DNA of 64,000 nt from Rhyzopertha dominica (lineage: Eukaryota; Arthropoda; Insecta; Coleoptera; Bostrichidae): assembly GCA_025024175.1 (NCBI GenBank), contig QCXZ01000041.1, positions 8,923,786-8,987,785 of the forward strand. The letters run 5' to 3'. Shown here piece by piece: positions 10,976 through 23,680 of the stretch (the stretch's first letter is position 1; every line of letters starts with the position of its first letter). Made by a program: the position numbers and the translations under genes. The notes below the pieces were generated by a model. It saw nothing but the letters and a program-made list of their open reading frames with translations, did not search any database and was not told the origin of the DNA.

Positions 10976-13900
10976 CCCCCATCAGAGGTCTACTCTTGTT
11001 TTGTTAGCTTTAGCTCTGCAGTCGACATTATCACGCTCCTATTTGCTTTCTAGTTTTAGGTTGNTATTCCCTTCGAACTGGTTGCTAAGGTACCCCGCAC
11101 AAGTGGCAAATTAAATGAATACCTACATTATGCGATGCAAGTTTATGAAATGCAACGATAATTGAATTTCCGCGGCTCCGTAAACAAGTTAATTAAGTTT
11201 TTCCTACCGTTTATTCCGGGGATTACGGGAGTCGAAATTAAATTAATCTGAACATTTTGTAATTGCAATGGACAATACCATCCGAACATTCGGCTTCATT
11301 AATAGCACGGCAGTTCGCATTTTCGTAATACATTTGGAGAGTATAATATAATAACAAAGAGTAATTTAATTTCTGTTCGAAGTCGGCTCCGCTTCATGTT
11401 TGCAAAAAATAAGCGAGCCTTATTGATAATCATTCGTTTGCTTTGTATAAGATGCTAGCTCAAGGCGCAATCCATGAGGCCTGAAATCTCTCCTCATTCT
11501 CAATCGGATTTCAGTTTTTTCTGTGTACTTGTTTTACTTTACGCTGGATCTGACGACGACTGTATCTGAAGGTAATGCTTTGTGGCTGATATTTCGGTTG
11601 TAAAGAATTGCATATAAAAGAAAATGGAAGATTTGATTGATACTAAATAAGTATTCAAACCTTCATTTCGTTTGATTAATTTGGAATATACAGAGTACTT
11701 GTACTTTGTGCAAGCATAGAATACCTAATATTTACAGCACTTTCAAATGGGGGACTAGTTACCAAAGGGAAAACTCCAAAACTTTTACATAGTTTACCGT
11801 AAAAAATGGTTTTGTTTAAATATATTCTACAAATCAACTTCTGTATTTGTTTTAATCACACATGCAGTTTTCGATTTGGGGTTGAATCAGTTGTAGACGT
11901 TATGATTATGGTCTTCCATGCCTCTTTGATGCTTTGGTTTTGCGACGAAATATTGAATAACCATTTCAAGTGACGATGTAACGGAGGCAAATGAAACATT
12001 TTTTCAACTACTAGTCGAAGATAACACCTGGTATGCTTAAAATTGTATATTGGGTAAAACACTTTTACTCGTATATAATTCGGTCTTCTAAGCTTTTGTC
12101 AAAGAGTTTGTAGATTTGCCTACTTAATATACAGTTTGAATCAAACCAAGTATTATTTTCTATCCTGGATTTCGCTATCTCATATGATCGTTAAATTAAC
12201 ACCCACTCTTTTACAAATACATAGTAGTACATATCAGTTTATGTTCTTACATAATGTAATGTGATTGTATATATTTATTATTGTACTAAAATATTACACA
12301 ACGGGTATAGTTCATTCTACGTTTCGGGCAATTTACATATAAAAAAACATAATAACTCTAGAAATGGTTACGTTGGGAAGGTTGTTAATGTTACACAATA
12401 TTAGAAGGAAATCCCACAGTTGTAACACTGGAAATATGCAGTTTCGTAAAACCCGACAACACATACAAAACAAATAATAAAACAATCGCAAAAATGCTAA
12501 TTCAAAATATTGAAGAACAATCTACAAATGAAGGTGGCGAATACAAAATTTTGTACTTCGGAAAAAATGTGGTTGCAACAGACTAATAAACTGAGTATCT
12601 ATGAAGCGGCACTTTGACAAAGTGTAGTTTAGGTCTAATGCAGACAGCATAGAACTGGTTTTGTCTATGTACCAAAGGCTTGATATGATGTCAGTAGAAA
12701 AACATTATCATCTATCAGCAATGAAGTGACATGATGACAAAGGCAACTATAGGGAGCTTGCACGCGCCCACGTTCACCTCTGGTGGATTGAACAGACAAA
12801 TGTGGGTTATAAATACAAATTAAATCGTATGTAAAATGACATGGCAAAAACGGATGTTTATGCAAAATGAACGAAATAATAATCAAATATGGTTTTAGAG
12901 GTTTTAAACTGGTTTTTGTTTGTACTTTGTTTCGCACTATTCATCATTTTCAAGAAACCTTTCTTAATCGTCAAATTATTCGATAAATAGTGTAAAACAA
13001 AGCACAAACAAAAACTAGCTTGTTTACAAGCTACTCAGTATAGTGACTACTAATAGTTATTACAAATTTAGTCTGCCATATTTATTTTATGTCATTCATT
13101 GTTAGTCAAGCAACTAAAAATATGATTGGTTATCTATAAGCTGGTACAAAACGACGCGAGATGCGCAAAGGCGGACCTCGCTTCGAAGATCATCAACTAT
13201 AGCGTAGTACCGAACGACGAACGAGCGCTAAACCATCCTGAAAACATGCCTACTGTCATTCATGCTTCATATGCTTGGGTATTATATGCAGTGTTGGAAT
13301 CTGTTACGAAATTCCAAGAAGGTAAAGCCATTGTATGAAATAGGATTTTTCAACGATGAAAAGAAACAGGCGGAGACTGGGAGAACTTAAATACGGTAAG
13401 AGAAAGTGGCAATGTTTTTCATTTATACTGTAGCCAGCAGACGAACGCCCCACGTTACAATTTGTTCTTCTGGGCAACTATCTCTCGCGGGTCAAGTGCT
13501 CAAGTCGTTTTGTACTAGATATACCTATATACTGCAAAACACATAACACAATGTTGTTTTCGTACAGCTTCCCATGAAATCGATAAAAGCGTATGTTTTT
13601 GCTGCCACACGAGTTCTCATATTACAGTCCACAACACAACAATTTCTTTGAGATTTAGGCATTTTTCAACGTATTACGCACTTCCCTCACAATATTAAAG
13701 CAAAAGTAAACCAACGAAATTTGCGGTTGTCATGCTGCGTATACCTCAATCTTGCATTATTTCACCACCAGTGGCGCTGCTAGTCAACGTGCACGCGCAC
13801 CATATACTTGCTCAAATGGGTACTACTCCCTAAAGGAAGTGACCTGTAATCTGACAAGTTTGCATGCACCTGCATACAGTAGCCTGACACATACTGTTTG

Positions 13901-14280
13901 GTAAAATAATGCCATTATGAGTAAGACACAGTTAACCTGTTTAATAAATTATCTCCGATTTATTAGAAGAAATACCAAGACAGGATGCCAATGAAGTAAT
14001 CATTTGTATACCAGTTCTAAGTATTCTAAACTTTACACCAAATACTCAGCTTCAGGAGTCAGTGTCCTTTGTAGCTTTTTGTTGAATATTGTTTTATTAA
14101 ATCTTGCTAAACAGTTTGGTGGTTCTAACCAAAATTTTACTGATACTGCTAACAAGCAAATGGCCAACAATTCTGTAACAATAGNTGGATTGTAAAAGTG
14201 AACAAATCTGAAATACCACCGCTAATTCAAAGAAATAAAAAAAGAATTGGGTTACTTTTGTATGCAGTATTTTTTTTTAA
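10976..14280. other. Non-coding sequence, nothing identified
   Basis: Mixed AT-rich DNA with a somewhat GC-richer portion near 11160-11560. Frames such as 12665-12937 (-) and 13126-13338 (+) have no recognisable similarity. Single ambiguous bases occur at 11064 and 14185. No element ends or RNA genes were seen. Confidence 0.45.
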
Positions 14281-14535
14281 ATCTTGATTATTCACCAAAA
14301 TCATTTTCGATTTATAGCTAATCAGAATCTAAGTAGGGGCTATCATATTCAAAACGCAAGTCGCCATTTTTATCGAATACAGCATCTTCAGCATCGCCTT
14401 TAGTTTTAAGCAGAAAGTCTTTCTGGTGAGAGGAGTCTGGTCACCGTTGAAAACGCACATCGTTCGCTTGTTTTCCCCTAAGGTTGTTTTATGGGACACT
14501 TTTTGACATCAAACATTTAAATTCTTGCCTTGTGT

Positions 14536-14760
14536 CTACTTCTTCGTGGTCAATGAAGGAAATATGTTCCAGTACTTCACACTTTTCTCCGGTAAACGAA
14601 AAGGCAATGGATTTTCCTTAGGAAGGAATGCAGCTGTATAATCTGAATATGTATAGGCATGTAATCCACGTGTGGTGATTGGTTTTTGCTTTTCATCATC
14701 TATCCAAATCTGCATTGATGGAAATTTGTGAGTATTGCATCGGCGTCTTAATAGCTGCAT
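14536..14760 (-). CDS. Unrecognised 74-codon open frame, possibly a broken mobile-element fragment
   Basis: The predicted peptide is hydrophilic with a balanced composition (residues such as KFPSMQIWIDDEKQKP and YTAAFLPKENPLPFR) rather than low complexity, so it looks more protein-like than most chance frames here. No family was recognised. No splice sites or flanking frames that would extend it were found. It may be a remnant of a transposon-encoded protein or pure chance. Confidence 0.2.
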   Translation of the reverse strand: MQLLRRRCNTHKFPSMQIWIDDEKQKPITTRGLHAYTYSDYTAAFLPKENPLPFRLPEKSVKYWNIFPSLTTKK

Positions 14761-14810
14761 TCTAGCAAACTCTCTCTTTTCTAACGCGATTTTCTGGCAT
14801 GTCTGTGTTC

Positions 14811-15619
14811 ATCGACGGTAAATAATATACCCAATGCTGAGACAGAAACCGGATAACGATTCTTTAAGAGTGCGTTCCTGGAGAGAAAAAGGGTCAATCC
14901 GAGATAACGATAGAAAAAGAACTACCTACATTTTTTTTAATGAAACACCAGCACTAAATAATTACGGGACCGATATGTTTGAAAATGACCTTAATCCAAA
15001 GTTGTGATCGACATTGTCACGAAAGCTATTTAGCATATGCAAACTAAGTGGTGCAATAACTAAAATTCGTTAAATTGTAGGCTAAAAATAAACTCAAAGG
15101 TAGATGTGGCAATTAGCAAATATCTCGTCATCGTCTCGCCGCCGCGGAAGACTTTTTGAAGCCTTCAACTATTTATTCGGCATCTCAGAGCTGTGACAAC
15201 CGCATTACATGATTTATAATATTTTACGCCCTTTATTTCAATACCAAATTTGCCCTTTAACACGATAGAAAATTTCAAAGGTGATCACCACTTTAACCTG
15301 GCAATCCTGATCCAGAACGTTTTGCGGGATAACAACCTATCGCTACATTGAACAAGTGATCGAGTTCTTCATTTTGAAACGAAATCCGTCCCTTAACTAC
15401 ATATTCGCAAATTAAGAAAAAAAATTAAAAAGAGCATTGATTTTGGAAATTCGGACCAAAATGACACTGGCAACCGTTTACGACAGTGGTCAATCGATAA
15501 TGTTACAGTATTCAAAAAGACACTCTTTCTTAAACACTAAAATAGAATTTGGCAGCAGGATCTCGGACTATAAACATAACAAAAAAGTGTTATTCACTGT
15601 CTTTTACATACATACATCT
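14811..15619. other. Non-coding stretch, nothing recognised
   Basis: AT-rich with a short GC-richer patch near 15120-15200. A 62-codon frame at 15437-15625 has no recognisable similarity. Confidence 0.4.
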
Positions 15620-16452
15620 TTTTAGAAACTTGAAATAATTGGATTGAGATTTCTTGGATTTTTTTTTATTTGACAGATCGAAAGCAGTTTGTTTTAGTTA
15701 ATAGCGTAAAAGTTAGATCCACAGCTGCTCCAACGGGAGTCACACAAGGATAACATTTGGGTCCCATACTCTATTGGTTGTTTATTAATGATGTCATGGA
15801 GGCAATAAATAATAGTAATATACTCTTGTTTGCAGACAACGTCAAGATTTGTGGATGAGTGTTGATGGCATTAAATTACTACAATACGGTTTACACGCAT
15901 TTTATATTTGGTGTCAAAACAATCATTGGAACTAAATTTTGCTAAATGTAAATTTTTTAACTTTTCTCGCAAACCAGTTTCCAAATCCCGCTCTTACTTT
16001 GTAATCTCACTAGGCACAACGATTTCGAAGGCGAATCAAATACTTGGTTTTGTCTTGAGACAAACAACTGAATTTTAAAGTTTACCTATGCATTTTTATA
16101 ATTTTGTACTCACTGGTGCCTTCTATCTTAAGAGTACGCTAGCTGCGTTTGGCCTCCTTATTATTCCACTTATACAACTAGGTTAGAAGGGATACAAAAA
16201 AGTTTGTCAAAAGAATTTGTTATAAATGTAGCATATTTGATAGTACTTAATTAAAATAACCATGGTATTTTATTCTATTTAGGCTTATTCTCCCTTAATA
16301 TTAGACAAAAGATTTTCGATTTATGTATGCTTTTTAAAATTATGTCCAATTTTATTGATCGTGATCGTTTACAGCATATGTTAAACTTTCGCATTATGTC
16401 TTATGGAGTAACAAACGTTTTTCTGTTCACGATAGCTCACCATTGAACACTA
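15620..16452 (+). pseudogene. Non-LTR retrotransposon (Jockey-like) reverse transcriptase remnant, upstream part
   Basis: Translation from about 15673 gives RT core motifs: DRKQFVLVNSV, then GVTQG-stop-HLGPILYWLFINDV and LLFADNVKIC. These correspond to the PQG..LGPLLF.L+INDI and F/YADD blocks of Jockey-clade LINEs. The second catalytic aspartate of the FADD box reads asparagine. Further on, fragments in shifting frames match the LINE thumb and C-terminal part (for example a stretch ending DLCMLFKIMSNFIDRDRL near 16370). Several stops and frameshifts make it non-functional. It is cut at 16452 by a Tc1-type element, and its 3' end seems to resume after 17897. Confidence 0.85.
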
Positions 16453-16699
16453 CAGTAGCGTGCAAAAAAATCGGACACTGAGTGATTTTTTTTTAACGTC
16501 GGATAACTCATGAACGAAGTTACCAATTGACACGGGTTTTTTGCTGTTTGATTCTCATTTTCTTGTTAACATTTCCAATAAATATCGTTGAGATTGTTTC
16601 ACTGTATGAAAAGTTACGATATCACGTTTCAATGCATATCAAAATCTAACCGTGCAAAAACCGGACACTTCCACAAATTTAGTAAAACACAAAATTTAT

Positions 16700-17140
16700 T
16701 TAAAGAACCACAAAATTAACATTTATCTTCCCACAAGTGCTCGATCGGATTGAGGTCCGGCGACTGTGCTCGGCACTGCACATTTTCTCAGTGGCCTGCG
16801 GAAGCATAACCTCTTCCAATATCTTCCGATATTGGTTGGCGTTCATCTTGCCGTCCACACCTCTCGGCAAACCGACCAAGTCACACTTGAAGCGGCTTGA
16901 AAAATACACTATAGCATAGTTCACATTTTCAGAAATTTCTAGAGAAGATTACCCCCAAATCATTACGTTTCTACCACCGTGCTTGATAGTGGGGACTTGA
17001 TAAGGGTGGTCGAAGCATTTTCCGTCAGCCGGCGCACGAACCGAATGCCGCCCGAAGATACCAAATTAAATTTACTCTCAGGCGACCACAAGAACACGAC
17101 CATCCGAACCGGTTCGAAAATCTTGTCGTCGGATGTGAGT
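16700..17140 (-). pseudogene. Tc1 transposase fragment, left arm of the inverted dimer
   Basis: Read on the minus strand, this gives a Tc1-like S-P-ESKFNL motif (FLWSPESKFNLVSSGGIRFV), an interrupted stretch equivalent to the HGGG/VMVWG block, then GVDGKMNANQYRKILEEVML, the Tc1 block around the conserved G.M....Y..IL. The frame then breaks into a degraded counterpart of the SPDLNPIEHLW motif near 16740. In an intact transposase these blocks lie in the DDE catalytic domain. The fragment is broken by stops and lacks the N-terminal domain. Confidence 0.75.
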
Positions 17141-17640
17141 ATATTTAATTTGGCATCTTCGGACGGCATTCGGTATGTGCGCGGGCCGCTCGGAAAACGC
17201 TTCGAGCACCGTTATAAAATCTCCACTATCAAGCACGGTGGTGGAAACGTAATGATTCGATGGTAATCTTTCCTATGCTATAGTGTATATTTCATGCTGC
17301 TTCAGCCTTGGTCGGTCCGCTGTGACGGCAAGATGAACGACAGAGTTGATGCTTCCGCACGTCACCAAAAAAATGTGCAGTGACCAGCACAGTCGCCGGA
17401 CTTCAATCCGATCGAGCACTTGTGGGAAGAGCTTGAAAAGCGCGTCCGCGTCTGAAAATTTAAGAAAGCGGACGACTTGATGGCAGCGCTGGAGGCGGAA
17501 TAGAAGAAAATTCTCCTTAAGAAAATCATCAGTTTGCTCGACTCCGTGCCGTCCCGTTGTGCTGCTGTGATTGCCGTAAAGAGTTTTGCGACTAAATACC
17601 AATCCATAGTTGTGTCAGATAAATGTTAATTTTGTGGTTC
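17140..17640 (+). pseudogene. Tc1 transposase fragment, right arm of the inverted dimer
   Basis: The plus strand gives SIFNLASSDGIRYVRGPLGK, then ISTIKHGGGNVMIRW, and after a deletion QSPDFNPIEHLWEELEKRV followed by a C-terminal block resembling DS(V/M)PSRC..VI and TKYQSIV. These are the standard Tc1 DDE-domain landmarks, including the DLNPIE..W motif. Stops (for example near 17277 and 17454) and the missing FQQDNDPKH segment show it is dead. It duplicates, in the opposite orientation, part of the sequence in 16700-17140. Confidence 0.8.
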
Positions 17641-17897
17641 TTTAAATAAATTTTGTTTACTATAAATTTGTGAGTGTCCGGTTTTTTGCACGGTTAGATT
17701 TTTATATGCATTGAAACGTTATACCATAACTTTTCATATAATGAAACAATCTGAACGATATTTGTTGGAGATGTCAACAAGAAAATGAGAATCAAACAGT
17801 AAAAAACCCCGTGTCAATTGGTAACTTCATTCACGAGTTATCGACGTTCAAAAAAAATTTCACTCGGTGTCCCGGTTTTTTTTTGCACGCTACTATA

Positions 17898-18000
17898 TAA
17901 TGTTTACGAGTCATGTGTCACTCTATAGAGGATTTCACACAATCTGGAGCCAGCAGTAGATTCTTACACAAAATTTAAACAAGATGCTAGATAGTCACTT
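17898..18000 (+). pseudogene. Probable 3' end of the LINE interrupted by the Tc1-type element
   Basis: Joining the sequence on either side of the Tc1 insertion would continue the LINE C-terminal region. The part beyond 17898 has the length and composition of the last residues and 3' end of a Jockey-type RT, but it is decayed and support is by position more than by motif. Confidence 0.4.
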
Positions 18001-18449
18001 AATATGTAAATTGATTCAGTAAAAAAATATTATTATCGCTATTATTATTATAATTGTGAGCATTCATAAACGATATAATAGTTTATTTAGATAAAGCTGA
18101 GATATACAACTCCGCGAAAATAAAGGGAAGCACTGTGAGTCCTACATTCGATACTTCTGTCATTACCGTTCATTACAGTCCGTTTCATTAGTCTGTAGCA
18201 CCGAATGCCGGTTCGGCTGTTCGGCAAAGGGAGCGAAAATCAGACTCGCGTAAAACGAACGAATACATCAAAATTACCGTGTTTACTTTTGATATTAAAT
18301 CAGNGGCCGAAAGCCGGAGTGTTTTTTCATCCATNACCATTATTAAAATGGCACGCTGAAAAATGACTTTGATACATGTCGAAAGCCGCTGAAAGCAATT
18401 CACTTAAGCGTAACTAACTAAAATCAATCAATACCTAGATAGGCAACTT

Positions 18450-18890
18450 ATTGCTTTGCTATGGCAGCCGGCTTGATTTGGAATTTGAGCTGGTTTTCCG
18501 GGCCCGTGGATCCATAAAGCCAGCCGACTGATGCCTGCATCAGAGCCGAACTTCTGCCATCGTTTGTAATAATTCTAAAGTAATTAGCTGGCCTGCATTG
18601 CTGTGTTTGGCAACACGTGTAGTTAACTCACAATTTGCACGAATAACGAAGCGACTGTTCCCAGGAAACTGTGGACCCGAGAGCGAATAATTAAACAAAG
18701 CTTGGCCGCTACGTTTCTAATAGACGAGCACAGCTTATTAGGGGATGGCACCCGTCTGACCCTAGCAAAGCTGGGTACGCCAACAATTTGAGTATACGGT
18801 ATCGGCCGAAGCGTGACGGGACTGACCTTTACAATTATGGAAGCATTGAAACATAAGGATGCTGCCACTAGACTGGAAGACCCCAATAAT
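18450..18890. other. GC-richer island without convincing coding content
   Basis: Markedly richer in G, C and CpG than its AT-rich neighbours, with no repeated sequence seen elsewhere in the window. An 87-codon antisense frame (18623-18886) shows no recognised domain. It may be regulatory DNA or an untranslated exon. Confidence 0.3.
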
Positions 18891-21800
18891 AGCTTTGATG
18901 AAATTTCACCTAGAGGTGAGATGATAATTTAGCTTGAAACAATTGCTTTTTTGACCAAAGAAGAAGCAAAAGGAAATTCAGCAGATGCTTCCAAATGATT
19001 CATTTGATTATCATGGTGGTGACGAAACAAGAAGAGAAATTCATAAATGAAATGAACCCATGGAGAGATACTAATGTGCTCCAAACCATAAATCATACAT
19101 TCAGGTAAAGTAAAAGTAGGAATACGAGCATGAGTGGCAAAAAATCAGCTAATAATGGTATAAAACTAGAAAAATGGTGTTATCTACATTCTAATTCTGG
19201 TCTACTTTGGCGTATATAAGGGAAGCCAGATCTATGCCGTGTTGTCTGCGTTGGGCCTATAGCTATGCTGAGGAGCCTTTTATAAGTCGAAACAGCTGCC
19301 CACGGTTTGCTTTGACTCAGGCAACATGGCATAGAAGAAGAAAATGTGATAGTGGTTATTGACTGATAATCTTATTTCTTGATTTTCAAAGATCCTTATC
19401 GGATAGTAAATAGTTTTTTTGCTGTTTCAGTAGCTTTTGTGGGTTGTTGTGCATCATGAAATTATTATCAAGCCTTAATGTTGACCAAAATTGATAGATT
19501 ACTGCATTTGGCAATAATAAAATTACTAATAATAGTCCGGAAGCCCGCGCCAATTTTTACTGTCAATCGTAACTAAGCTGATTCATAATATGGCACGTAG
19601 ATTTAGTATCTTTGTAAAGAAAAATAACCGTCAGCTGACACGACCTTAGTGCATAGCGTTACAATAGTATGTAAAAGAGGTATAGTGCTCGCAAAAGCTC
19701 CTGGCAAGTATGCAGCCATTCTGAACACGTTGACTACGAATTAAGGAAAGTTTATTTTGGCAGCAGAAACATGACATTTGCGTATTTATATAAAAAAATC
19801 GTAAATACATGGATTAACCTAACAAACTAAACTGTCCTTAATTATCAGTAACGATTTTTGGAATGGCTGCATACTTGTCAAAATGAATGACATTTCTAAA
19901 ATCACGACGCGATAACTCTTTACTGCACTGACAAGTCATAGACCTATAAAATAGGAGAGGACACAGATTAAAAGAGAAGTACAATTCCAAATTAATAAAC
20001 TAACTAAAATAGAACATGCTTTAATAATTTGAGGACAACATATCCAAGAGGTGACAAGATTGCTAAAATATTTGTTTTTTTAATTTACTTGATTGCTTAA
20101 CAAATTAACGTAAGAAATGTTGTGTTTGATAATTAGTACTGCGCAACCCTTCGTATTTTTAAAGAAACCATCTTTGTGTCTATGCTGCTTCAGTCCAACA
20201 AATATATCGTCATTAAACTTGTCAATACGAGCGATTTGATAAATGACATTTAATTAGTTCATAGATTCTCGATGTAGTGAAATGTTATCCAACCTGTGCA
20301 TTAAATTGCAGAAAGTACTGTGCCTATGCGATACAGTGCGTAACAGTACCTATAAATATCTTTTGTAGTGGCAGGTTGAAGGTTGAAATATGGTTGTGGC
20401 TGATTCGCAATTTAGTTGTAAGACTAAAAGTTTGTAGTTACTGGGATACATGGTCTTGATTTTTCTGTTTTAATCAAAGTAATAACATTATAATAATTAT
20501 GACGTAAAAGCAGTACATTTCTGAGAAAATGTTCAAATATTCAATCGTTCAATCGTTGGAAAGAAAAAATGATCCTAAAACAAGTACAAATGTTGATAAA
20601 ATTGCAATCGTGCTTCAACTTAGACATTTGAGACATGTGAATCTTTGTCAGGTCAAGTAGTTACTATAAAAATTCACAAAGCCATGTCTTAGAAGTTTAT
20701 AACTTTTTTAGCAGCAGACAATACGGTGGCAGCGAAATTTGTATTATTTGCAATTTTTCCTAATGGTGACATTTTAGAATATTACAAACGGTTTTGTAAC
20801 CAACATTTACTTGCTGAATAAATTCTCCGCTAATCGCTTTTCTAGATTTTCCTCAATAATTTGGAACGTCATGCTCAAGTTGTTTGTGTCTTGCAGTTCT
20901 AGGTCGTCCAATAATATTCCTTGGTTTAGTAATCGTTCCTGTTTCTTATAAAAAAGACACGATTTAGTAAAAGTTTTAAAACATGGTAAACTGTTATTTG
21001 GATAACGATGGACATACATACGTATATCTATCAACTATTTTAGCACTAGAATACAAGCGACAGCAAAAATAACACAGTAATCGTCAAAATCAATTTAATC
21101 AATATCTTCCTTTATATATTTTTTCATTTATTGCAAAGCAAATCAGTATCCTGTATCGTATCTCAATAACGACAAAATTTATCACACATCTTTAGAGGAA
21201 CTTTTACTCTTAAAATTGAATAAGCAATCGGCCACAACAAAATTTGTATGTATACGAGGTACCTAACTTAGACACTTGATAAGTATTTGGCAACCATCAA
21301 GAATTGATTGTAGAAACCTACTTCACTAAATCCTAAAGAAGAACTTGATAGATCAAAAGTGCGATGTAGTGGAGAGCATAAAATTTCAGTCATAAGATAT
21401 AAGAATCATACCATGTTTATTCACTTGAACTCATTTAATATGCAAATCTCCCATGAGGTAGCACCTGAATAAATTTTTGACCTTGCGTTAGAAGTTAGAT
21501 CCATCTACATATTCTATTTCGCAGGTATATATACACAGGTTCTTAAAGCAACATCTTAATAATTGATGTAGAACATCTCTGCTTAATGAAGCTTGAAAGT
21601 TTATACTGATAGCATTAAAACTATCGCCCATGTAGATTTGAAATTATCGGCTAATAATTCGATTTTTTAATCTGAAGTCCTAAAGGGTTTTAGTCGTTAT
21701 TTATAAAGACCAAGCTTAAAACAAAGATCATCTAGTCGGTTATATTTCTTTCAGAATGAAGGCTTACAAGTACTTTATTTTCTCTTGATATACCTAAGTA

Positions 21801-22740
21801 ATAAAGATAATAAAGCAACATTGTTGCCATGAGCCCTTTATCATTGCAATCCAGTGCAGCTGAAAACATGCAGAACATGGAGAAGTAACCATTAATTTTT
21901 TTTTGTAGATGCGATATAGCGATATTCGTTTTACATAAATGTGTAATGCCTAGCAGGACCCACGTTCGCTTCTAAACGCTGGCATATAAAAAGCGATTTA
22001 TTTGCGTTATAAACAGCACATGCTTAGACTTGGAACAAAATCTATGTTCTTCCACATATGCGAGAAGTGGCAATGAATGTCGCTCAACCGAAATGTGAAC
22101 GCAGTTTTGGACAAAAAATTGTTTGCTTCTTAAAACTGCATAGTATACATAATATACGTGACTGGAAAGTGATGTCTTTATTTAAAAAGAAAGAAAAATG
22201 CATTTTCTTTTATTTTCACGATGGTTTGAAGTTAAATGAAACGCGAAAATGTACGTACGTGTATGGAGTAACGAAAAACACCCAGGCGCTTGGCGATTTA
22301 TCAGTCATTCAAGAAAAACTCATTTTTGTGGCACTATGTATAGGTGCTAACCGGCTGAAATAGGTCAGTGTACTAGATTATTGTTCAGTTGCATTCGATA
22401 AACGGTCAAGTGCGAGTCTCCGTGATGCGCCGAATGCAAGCTTGTGTGGACAATAATGGACTAAATTTTGAACATTGATGAAGCTATGTGTTTTTTGCTT
22501 TTGTCCCGTACTGACCTATTGCAGCCTACGTGCGATTGAACTTTTCTTCTTTTTACATTAATTTTTTACCTTATTGATTTGTTTTGGTTATTTTATAAAA
22601 TACTTATGTTCGTAGGAATAATGTTTTTGATACCGTTGCAAATAAGTCAGCTAGTAACAATTCAGTCATTTAATTGTTCTTATTATGCTTTTGCTTGTTA
22701 AAAGTCACTCGAAATTTCAGTATTGTTTCGTGCCTGTATT
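18890..22740. other. AT-rich non-coding stretch, nothing firmly identified
   Basis: Contains scattered short frames (20277-20459 +, 20807-21034 -, 22058-22363 +) without recognisable similarity. The last, 101 codons, is the longest but shows no motif known to me. A TATA-like tatataag occurs near 19212. Confidence 0.4.
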
Positions 22741-23250
22741 TACGGGGCCTACAAAAGGAACCATAAATATTCATGAGCCCAGATAATTGTTAACAACTTC
22801 TCCGGAGTTTTTTAATGAATTTCTCCGTCTTCCCACAAGCTTCATCGCGACAGCGTCCCCCGTACTAATTATATGGCGCAATAAAAACGTATAGAAATGA
22901 CCCCGGAGGGAAGAATGAATTAAACTGGGGATTCCACACCCTCAGACTGCGTCGGTATTGATCGCGTATAAAACAGTTAAGTTCCCTATTTCGCAGGCGT
23001 ATTAATTAAACAATAAAGCAACTTTATATTTCAGTTTAATTAAAGCTTAGACGATGATATGTCGCGTCGCACCCAGGAGTACAGCGGAGGCCTATCGTCC
23101 TTTCGCAGACGTCGACCCTTTATTTACATTCCGCTGCTCGCGAGCACCTACAGGCCCGTCTTTATTAGGGATGCAACGATCTCGCCCCAAAAATAACCCT
23201 CGCCGAGGTTAATGTAGTTTACTCGTAGGAGGATATGTTTTCTTGGAGTG
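22740..23250. other. GC-richer, apparently unique island
   Basis: About 500 bases with high G+C and CpG for this window. It includes several homeodomain- or Caudal-type cores (ttatggc, taattaaa) and no open frame with recognisable similarity. This is a candidate conserved non-coding element by composition only. Confidence 0.3.
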
Positions 23251-23604
23251 CGCCCATAGCTATTTGGATGCATCGTTTATTCTTAGTATATTTTGCTTGT
23301 TATTACATTTTTTGTATCTTTTAACTATGGTGGTTTTGCTTGCTGTTATAGACGGGTCTCCTTACAACGCAAACTAACTCACTTCGGTTTGCGTGTTAAA
23401 CGTTTACTTTATGAAGAGGACATTTGTTGTTTTCTTCGTCAGCACATGCATGTTCTCTCTGTATGCTTAATATAATAAACACTCTAAGCTTCTACACCGT
23501 GTTCTTTGTAGTAAAAATAAATCTTGAAAGACAAATTCCGAATAAAAAGTTTACGTAATAATTAAATGATCGAGTACTCTAATATTCCGTTACTCAATCA
23601 CAAC

Positions 23605-23680
23605 GAATTATACTAATAGTAATGATAATGATAATAATAATAATAATAATAATAACAACAACAACAATAATAATAATAAT
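23605..23680. repeat. (AAT)n/(AAC)n microsatellite at the 3' end of a LINE
   Basis: A run of aat, gat and aac trinucleotides. On the minus strand it follows the AATAAA signal at 23684-23689 directly, so it is most likely the 3' tail of the minus-strand LINE that occupies 23690-24990. Confidence 0.85.

Larger units (their letters stand above)
16453..17895. mobile_element. Tc1-type element arranged as an inverted dimer (fold-back)
   Basis: The ends are cagtagcgtgcaaaaa at the left and its near-complement ttttgcacgctacta at the right, flanked by TA (16451-16452 and 17896-17897), the target duplication of Tc1/mariner elements. The terminal inverted repeats run about 250 bp and carry an internal repeat of the ccgtgcaaaaaccggacact motif, an IR/DR-type layout. 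Inside, both halves derive from the downstream part of a Tc1 transposase. The right half reads on the plus strand and the left half on the minus strand, meeting near 17140. The N-terminal DNA-binding region is absent from both. It is a non-autonomous rearranged derivative inserted in a LINE. Confidence 0.85.

Noticed and set aside
13764..13785. A second CTCF-like site (ccaccagtggcgctg)
   Set aside because: It lacks one base of the core spacing, so the match to the consensus fails.
19212..19360. TATA box followed by a 42-codon frame from the ATG near 19232
   Set aside because: The product has no known similarity or signal, and TATA-like sequences are frequent in this AT-rich DNA.
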